Shown piece by piece: positions 59,136 through 64,000 of a stretch of 64,000 nucleotides of DNA. A model generated the notes under the pieces. The model was not told the DNA's origin, ran no database searches, and saw only the letters and a program-made list of their open reading frames with translations. Position 1 is the first letter of the stretch. Each line of letters opens with the position of its first letter. The DNA comes from an uncultured Sulfitobacter sp. GTDB taxonomy: Bacteria > Pseudomonadota > Alphaproteobacteria > Rhodobacterales > Rhodobacteraceae. The stretch lies in contig CAKZPD010000013.1 of the NCBI GenBank assembly GCA_937138475.1, forward strand, positions 1 to 64,000. The letters run 5' to 3'. Position numbers and translations under genes: made by a program.

Positions 59136-60968
59136 ATGACGCCACAGTTCGCGCTGTCTTTATCATTTGACGGAATACGCCTGTTGCACAACGCTCAGGG
59201 CGGCTGGCGCGTGCTGGGCGATGTGGCGCTGGATAATCCCAACCTTGCGGCGGCAATGCAGGCGCTGGCGGATCTGGCCCGCCAAACCGGCCAGGACACG
59301 GATATCTATTGCAAGGTGATCCTGCCCGACGCACAGATCAAATATCTGTGTCTTCCCCCCAGCGACACCCCCCAAGACGCCGCCCGCGCCGCCCTGACCG
59401 GCACCACCCCCTATCCGGTGAACGCGCTGGTGATCGACACGGTCCAGACCCAAGACCACCTGTTCGTCGCCGCCACCGCCCGCGAAACCCTGCACGAGGC
59501 CGATGCCTTCCTGCGCGGCCACGGCTTTACCCCCAGCCATTTCGCCGGGGTGCCCCCTGCTGATCTCTTCCCGAAAGAGCCATATTTCGACGGCCCGCCC
59601 CCGCTCTTTATCGCCTCGGGCGATCCGGCCGCCGCCCGCCAGCGCCCCAGCGACACGCCCGAAAAAACCCCAGATGAAACCGCGGATGAAATCCCAAGCG
59701 ACACCCCGGATGAAACCGCCGTTACCCCCGCCGACGGCGGGCCGATGCCCCCCCATCAACCGGATCTCTTCCCGGCAGACACGCCCCCAGCGGCGCCGGC
59801 CACACCCACGCCCATCCCCCCCCAGGCAAAGCCCCCGGCGCCGCGCCGCCTGGGCAGCCTCATCGTGCTGGTTGTCGGGCTGGGCCTTGCCGGCTTGGCC
59901 GCCGCATCTCTGGGCAGCGGCCTGCTGCGCCTGCTGGCCCCGCAAACTGCCCCGGCCCCGCACAGCACGGCAAAGGCCCCCGACCCTGCGTTGCCCCCCG
60001 AAGCACTGACCACTCAGCCCCCCACACAGGCGCCATCAACGGCCCCATCAGCGGCGCCCCCACCCCAAGACCCCCTCTATGCCAACCCCAAGGCCTTCTA
60101 CCGCCGCCACGGCATTTCCATCGCGCCGCCCCTGCAATCCAAGGCCCCGGCGCCCGGAACTCTCGACCGGCTCTACCTGACCTCAATCGACCCGATCAGC
60201 ATCCAGCTGGACGCCATCGCCCTGCCCAATCCCGCAGGCTATACCACCGACAGCGCCCCGGCGCCGGTGCCCTCACCGCCCAGCCCCCGCACCCGCTTCA
60301 GCTTTGACCAGGACGGGCTGGTGATCCCACAAAAAGACGGCGCCCTCAGCCCGGATGGCTATACCGTCTATGCCGGCAAACCCTGGGTGGTGCCGCCGCC
60401 GCCGCCCGTGCGCTTTGAAACCAACCCCATCGCTGATCTCGAACGCCAGCGCCTGTCAGCAACCCGCCCACGCTTGCGCCCGGACAGCCTCAGCGAAAAC
60501 AACCAACGCGCCGCGCTCGGCGGCCTCACCCGTGACGAGCTGTCTCAGCTCCGCCCCCGCCTGCGCCCGCAATCCGCCCAGGAAACCGCCCTCGCGGCCC
60601 AGCCCCCCGGCGCAGCCGCAACGCCGCTGGCCCTGGTGCCGCGCCCGCCCCTGCGCCCAAACACCCTCGCCGCGCCGCAATCACCCCAGCCCCAGCCCCA
60701 GGCCAGCGCGCCAAACATCCCCAGCTCGGCGTCGATCTCCCGGCAGGCCACGCGAAAAAACGCCCTGGCGCTGGGCCGGATCAACCTCATCGGCATCTAC
60801 GGAAAATCCTCAGACCGCCGCGCCCTGGTCCGCCTGGCCAACGGCCGCTACGTCAAAGTCGAAGTCGGCGACAGCCTCGACGGCGGCCGCATCCTGGCCA
60901 TCTCCGAAACCGAACTGCGCTACCAAAAAAGCGGCCGCAACCACGTCCTGAAAATGCCCAAGGGCTGA
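59136..60968 (+). CDS. Bitopic proline-rich protein with PilM-like N-terminus and PilP/GspC-like C-terminus
   Basis: This 610-residue protein is not assigned to a named family with confidence. Residues 1-140 resemble the actin-like fold of PilM/GspL cytoplasmic domains (FALSLSFDGIRLLH, DIYCKVILPDAQIKYLCLP). An acidic/proline-rich linker follows. One membrane span lies at about 239-265. A long proline-rich periplasmic part contains repeats of the form RPRLRPxS. The last 70 residues (INLIGIYGKSSDRRALVRLA, VEVGDSLDGGRI) resemble PilP/GspC domains. No other secretion or pilus gene is adjacent. Confidence 0.7.
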   Translation: MTPQFALSLSFDGIRLLHNAQGGWRVLGDVALDNPNLAAAMQALADLARQTGQDTDIYCKVILPDAQIKYLCLPPSDTPQDAARAALTGTTPYPVNALVIDTVQTQDHLFVAATARETLHEADAFLRGHGFTPSHFAGVPPADLFPKEPYFDGPPPLFIASGDPAAARQRPSDTPEKTPDETADEIPSDTPDETAVTPADGGPMPPHQPDLFPADTPPAAPATPTPIPPQAKPPAPRRLGSLIVLVVGLGLAGLAAASLGSGLLRLLAPQTAPAPHSTAKAPDPALPPEALTTQPPTQAPSTAPSAAPPPQDPLYANPKAFYRRHGISIAPPLQSKAPAPGTLDRLYLTSIDPISIQLDAIALPNPAGYTTDSAPAPVPSPPSPRTRFSFDQDGLVIPQKDGALSPDGYTVYAGKPWVVPPPPPVRFETNPIADLERQRLSATRPRLRPDSLSENNQRAALGGLTRDELSQLRPRLRPQSAQETALAAQPPGAAATPLALVPRPPLRPNTLAAPQSPQPQPQASAPNIPSSASISRQATRKNALALGRINLIGIYGKSSDRRALVRLANGRYVKVEVGDSLDGGRILAISETELRYQKSGRNHVLKMPKG

Positions 60969-60980
60969 CACCCGCCCGCC

Positions 60981-61018
60981 GGCTTCTTTTGTTCCTAAAT
61001 ATCCCCGCCGGAGGCTCC
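60981..61018 (-). repeat. Dispersed intergenic repeat, copy 3 (inverted)
   Basis: On minus it reads GGAGCCTCCGGCGGGG, then ATATTTAGGAACAAAAG, then AAGCC. It lies 39 bases after the hpd stop in the direction of hpd transcription, in the convergent gap with the bitopic protein gene. Confidence 0.85.
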
Positions 61019-61056
61019 TGCCCGCGCCGCGCCCACCATCCGGCGCGGCCCTTGCC

Positions 61057-62151
61057 CTAGGCGGCGCCCAGCTCACCTGACGCGATCTGCTCTTGCTCGA
61101 TGCTCTCGAACAGCGCCTTGAAATTGCCCTCGCCAAAACCGTCATCGCCCTTGCGCTGAATAAACTCAAAGAAAATCGGCCCGATCACGGTTTTTGAGAA
61201 AATCTGCAACAAAATACGGGTTTCGCCGCCATCCACGACCCCCTCGCCATCAATCAAAATGCCATGTTTGCGCATCCGCTCCAGCGGCTCGTCATGACCG
61301 CTGACCCGGTCCCGGCTAAGATCATAATAGCTGTCCGGCGGGCCCGGCATGAACCGCAGCCCGTTGTCACTGATCGCATCGGTGGCCGCATAGATATCCC
61401 GCGCGCCAACCGCGATGTGCTGAATGCCTTCGCCATTGTATTTCTTCAAATAGGCGACGATCTGCCCGGTCTCGCCCCGGTCCTCGTTGATCGGAATGCG
61501 AATGCGCCCGCAAGGCGAGGTCAGCGCCCGGCTGAACAATCCGCTATACTTCCCTTCGATGTCAAAAAAACGGATTTCCTTGAAGTTGAACAAATCGGCG
61601 TAATAACGGAACCACACATCCATATTGCCCTTGTGGACGTTGTGGGTCAGGTGATCCAGATAATAAAACCCAACCCCCTCGGGCTTGGATTGGGCGATCC
61701 AGTCATATTCAAAGTTATAGGGGCTGGTGTCATAGTATTGATCTACAAAGTAAATCAGCGATCCGCCAATCCCCTCGATGGCGGGCACGTCCAGAACCTT
61801 GCCAGCGCCAGTAAAGGGCGTGGCCCCCCGCGCCACCGCGTGATCAAAGGCTTGCCGGGCATCGACAACCCGCCAGCCCATCGACGGGGCGCAGGGGCCG
61901 TGCAGATCGGTAAACCGCGCCGCAAACCCATCAGGGTCGGCATTCAAAACATAGGTGATATCCCCCTGCTGCCACAGCTCGATGGCGCGGGTCTTGTGAT
62001 TGGCCACATGGGCATAGCCCATCTTGCGGAACACATCGCGCAGGGCCTCGGGGTCGGGGCTGGCGAATTCGACGAATTCGAACCCATCGGTGCCGGCGGG
62101 ATTGTCCGCAGTGATCTTGGATTTCGGCGCGTCATGCGGAAAAGGGCCCAT
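61057..62151 (-). CDS. hpd: 4-hydroxyphenylpyruvate dioxygenase
   Basis: This 364-residue Fe(II) enzyme converts 4-hydroxyphenylpyruvate to homogentisate in tyrosine degradation. Iron ligands are the His in DHLTHNVHKGN, the His in IQHIAVGARD and the Glu in FFEFIQRKGD near the C-terminus. The ATG at 62151 (MGPFPHDAPK) is chosen; the frame reaches 62259 without similarity. It faces an Lrp-family regulator across 218 bases, which is the natural candidate to control it by an aromatic amino acid. Other hmg genes are absent. Confidence 0.95.
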   Translation of the reverse strand: MGPFPHDAPKSKITADNPAGTDGFEFVEFASPDPEALRDVFRKMGYAHVANHKTRAIELWQQGDITYVLNADPDGFAARFTDLHGPCAPSMGWRVVDARQAFDHAVARGATPFTGAGKVLDVPAIEGIGGSLIYFVDQYYDTSPYNFEYDWIAQSKPEGVGFYYLDHLTHNVHKGNMDVWFRYYADLFNFKEIRFFDIEGKYSGLFSRALTSPCGRIRIPINEDRGETGQIVAYLKKYNGEGIQHIAVGARDIYAATDAISDNGLRFMPGPPDSYYDLSRDRVSGHDEPLERMRKHGILIDGEGVVDGGETRILLQIFSKTVIGPIFFEFIQRKGDDGFGEGNFKALFESIEQEQIASGELGAA

Positions 62152-62287
62152 GGCTGTGCTCCTGCTTGGGGTGGCCGCCGGGATCACAGCGATCCAAGGG
62201 GCGCGACTGCGTGAAAAAGCCCCGCGGCACGCCGCAGGATGAACCGGAATGATTGCCAAGCGACCCTACCGCATGATCTTTGCGTAT

Positions 62288-62297
62288 TTTGCGCAAT
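62288..62297. promoter_or_regulatory. Lrp-like site TTTGCGCAAT between hpd and lrp
   Basis: It is the same 10-mer as in the -35 region of the other lrp gene (15307-15316), here about 73 bases upstream of the lrp start and 137 bases upstream of hpd. TTTGCG also lies 10 bases to its left and TTGCGG to its right, which gives phased half-sites. A direct repeat TTCTGCATCAT follows at 62330 and 62361. Confidence 0.5.
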
Positions 62298-62369
62298 CTT
62301 GCGGCGCTCCCTTGCTTTTTGCGCGGATATTCTGCATCATTTCAGAAAACCATGCGGAATTTCTGCATC

Positions 62370-62834
62370 ATGAGCCACGGAATTGACCATATCGACAAAC
62401 GCCTGCTGGCGGCGTTGCAAAAGAACGCCCATCTGACCACCCACGAGCTGGGGGAACAGCTGAACCTGTCGCCCAGTCAGGCCGGGCGGCGGCGCCAGCG
62501 GCTTGAGGCCGAGGGCTTTGTGCAAAGCTATGTCGCGCGGCTGGATGCGGAAAAACTGGGGCTGCATGTGCAGGGCTTTGTGCAGGTGCATCTGGCCACC
62601 CACGGCCCGGACAACGCCCTGAGCTTTGCGCGGCTGGTCGCCACCACCCCCGAAATCGCCAGCGCCTGGACGATGACCGGGGATGCCGATTATTTGTTGC
62701 GCGTCTATTGCAAAGATCTGGCTGCCTTGAACAAACTGGTGCATCATGTGTTGCTGGCCCATCATGCCGTGGCCAAGGTGCACAGCCAAATCGTGATGGA
62801 GCAATTGAAACACGACGCCCCGCTGCCCACCTGA
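62370..62834 (+). CDS. Lrp/AsnC family transcriptional regulator
   Basis: This 154-residue regulator has an N-terminal winged helix (IDHIDKRLLAALQKNAHLTT, ELGEQLNLSPSQAGRRRQRL) and a RAM domain (VQVHLATHGPDNALSFARLV). The start is uncertain: ATG at 62370 or the in-frame ATG at 62352; neither has a strong ribosome-binding site. It is divergent from hpd and is probably its local regulator, sensing an aromatic amino acid. It shares only family-level similarity with the Lrp at 14764. Confidence 0.9.
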   Translation: MSHGIDHIDKRLLAALQKNAHLTTHELGEQLNLSPSQAGRRRQRLEAEGFVQSYVARLDAEKLGLHVQGFVQVHLATHGPDNALSFARLVATTPEIASAWTMTGDADYLLRVYCKDLAALNKLVHHVLLAHHAVAKVHSQIVMEQLKHDAPLPT

Positions 62835-62858
62835 CGGGGCTGTGACCGCACGCCGACT

Positions 62859-62918
62859 GGGCGAAGCATTTCTGGGCCAAGCAATTCTGGGCCAATCACA
62901 GCCGGGCCAAGCACGCCC
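62859..62918. repeat. 15-base tandem repeat, four units
   Basis: Units GGGCGAAGCATTTCT, GGGCCAAGCAATTCT, GGGCCAATCACAGCC and GGGCCAAGCACGCCC follow without spacing; the first halves are conserved and the second halves drift. It lies in the 120-base gap between lrp and the antiporter gene, upstream of the latter's AAGGGAG ribosome-binding site. Confidence 0.75.
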
Positions 62919-62954
62919 GCCCCACCCGCAACCCCCAGCTAAGGGAGACCCAAA

Positions 62955-64000
62955 ATGGAAGGCTTTTTGTTCCAGGCCTCGATCTATCTGGCGGCGGCGG
63001 TGATCGCCGTGCCGCTGGCGGCGCGGCTGGGGCTGGGATCGGTGCTGGGATATCTTGCGGCGGGCATCGTCATCGGGCCTGTGCTGGGGCTGGTGGGATC
63101 GGAAACCCAAGATCTGCAACATTTCGCCGAATTTGGCGTGGTGATGATGCTGTTCCTGATCGGGCTTGAGCTGGACCCCCGCGCCCTGTGGGATATGCGC
63201 CACCGCCTGCTGGGGCTGGGCGGGCTGCAAGTGATCCTGAGCACGCTGGCGCTGATGGCCATTGCCATGGCCTATCATCAGCCCTGGGGCGTGGCGCTGG
63301 CCATCGGGCTGACGCTGTCGCTAAGTTCGACGGCGATCGTGCTGCAAACCCTGTCGGAAAAGGGGCTGATGCAGACCAATGGCGGGCGCTCGGTGTTTTC
63401 GGTGCTGCTGACGCAGGATATCGCGGTGATCCCGATCCTGGCTTTTTTGCCGCTGTTGGTGGTGACATTGCCGGCGCGGCTGTCCTCGGACGGGTCGATC
63501 ACGCTGGACAGCCACGGCGATCACGCGCCGGCGCTGTCGCTGGTGGATGGGCTGCCGGCCTGGGGGGTGACCTTGGTGACCATCGGGGCGATCGGCGCGG
63601 TCATTCTGGCCGGCGTGTTCCTGACCCGCCCGGTGTTCCGATTTATCCACGCCGCCCACCTGCGCGAGATGTATACCGCTGTGGCGCTCCTGATCGTTGT
63701 GGGCATTTCCTTTTTGATGATGCTGGTCGGCCTGTCGCCGGCGCTGGGCGCGTTTCTGGCCGGCGTGGTGCTGGCCAACAGCGAATTCCGCCACGAGCTG
63801 GAAACCGACCTTGAACCCTTCAAGGGGCTGTTGCTGGGCCTGTTTTTCATCACCGTTGGTGCCGGTATCAATTTCGATCTGTTGCTGGGCAATATGCCGG
63901 CCATCGTGTCGATGGCGGTTCTGGTCATTGTTGTCAAAGGCATGGTTCTGTGGGGCCTGGGGCGCGCCTTTCGCCTGAAAGGGCGCGATCAATGGCTGTT
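62955..64000 (+). CDS. Kef-type cation:proton antiporter (CPA2), 3' end cut by window edge
   Basis: The frame is open to the last base of the window and encodes about 348 residues. It starts MEGFLFQASIYLAAAVIAVP and has about ten membrane spans, with FGVVMMLFLIGLELDPRALW, LSLSSTAIVLQTLSEKG, LTQDIAVIPILAF and LSPALGAFLAGVVLANSEF, all typical of the KefB/KefC membrane domain. The gene continues beyond the window, probably into a TrkA-N domain. AAGGGAG precedes the ATG. It would exchange K+ (or Na+) for H+ across the inner membrane. Confidence 0.92.
   Translation, partial: MEGFLFQASIYLAAAVIAVPLAARLGLGSVLGYLAAGIVIGPVLGLVGSETQDLQHFAEFGVVMMLFLIGLELDPRALWDMRHRLLGLGGLQVILSTLALMAIAMAYHQPWGVALAIGLTLSLSSTAIVLQTLSEKGLMQTNGGRSVFSVLLTQDIAVIPILAFLPLLVVTLPARLSSDGSITLDSHGDHAPALSLVDGLPAWGVTLVTIGAIGAVILAGVFLTRPVFRFIHAAHLREMYTAVALLIVVGISFLMMLVGLSPALGAFLAGVVLANSEFRHELETDLEPFKGLLLGLFFITVGAGINFDLLLGNMPAIVSMAVLVIVVKGMVLWGLGRAFRLKGRDQWL

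Noticed and set aside
58948-59334. Long N-terminal extension of the SIMPL protein
   Set aside because: The extra residues have no family similarity and would place the signal peptide internally; the ATG at 58947 has a good ribosome-binding site.

Overview
The window reads as a chromosomal segment of an alphaproteobacterium, most probably of the order Rhodobacterales. This is inferred from high GC, the typical gene neighbours (ubiK facing lgt-midA-pgeF, an Lrp gene facing trxB, nrdR-ribD, hsp20-DUF1150, purE-purK, pntA-pntB, a DUF3422 gene) and a dispersed intergenic repeat with a GGATATTT...GAACAAAAG core that I associate with this group. Genes are tightly packed and often overlap by 4-8 bases. 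I see no rRNA or tRNA genes, insertion sequences, phage genes or CRISPR array, and no broken genes apart from two cut by the window edges.

Layout. 1-8.7 kb: end of an amidase, nadK facing away from glyA, an alpha/beta hydrolase, carB and tdk. 8.7-11.3 kb (minus): a ybjN-like gene, proC, a CsaA-like gene and a 2-hydroxyacid dehydrogenase. 11.4-14.7 kb: a structured non-coding gap, ubiK, then lgt-midA-pgeF. 14.8-20.6 kb: Lrp regulator and trxB, a cytochrome P450, hsp20-DUF1150, ydcH, purE-purK. 20.6-23.5 kb (minus): DMT transporter, secreted lipase-like protein and an orphan phnM-like hydrolase. 23.5-28.3 kb: a signalling island with two related histidine kinases, a single-domain response regulator and a Tat-exported solute-binding protein that has no permease. 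28.3-34.1 kb: nrdR-ribD (minus), an AlkD-like gene, then moaA-waaA-glycosyltransferase.

34.2-45.1 kb is a peptide or acyl-amino-acid module: a divergent pair of transcription units encodes a complete Dpp/Opp-type ABC transporter (binding protein and two permeases on plus; fused double ATPase on minus). The ATPase is followed by an ArgE-like deacetylase, a D-amino-acid-oxidase-type flavoprotein and two tandem M20 amidohydrolases. 45.2-53.2 kb (minus): DUF3422, pntAB transhydrogenase, a glutamine-amidotransferase-like hydrolase and malate synthase G. 53.4-58.1 kb (plus): pepN, a small membrane protein and metY. 58.2-64 kb: a SIMPL protein, a bitopic protein with PilM-like and PilP-like ends, hpd, a second Lrp regulator, and the start of a Kef-type antiporter cut by the window edge.

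The most original item is the island at 23.5-28.3 kb. Its parts suggest a periplasmic ligand sensor in which an ABC-type binding protein serves a TorS-like kinase rather than a transporter, with output through a receiver-only regulator. Other points are a hairpin placed almost exactly at the predicted 5' end of the peptide-binding-protein mRNA, a shared motif in mirror positions upstream of glcB and pepN, an Lrp-type site over the -35 box of an lrp gene, and dispersed repeats that always lie 3' of a gene in one orientation.
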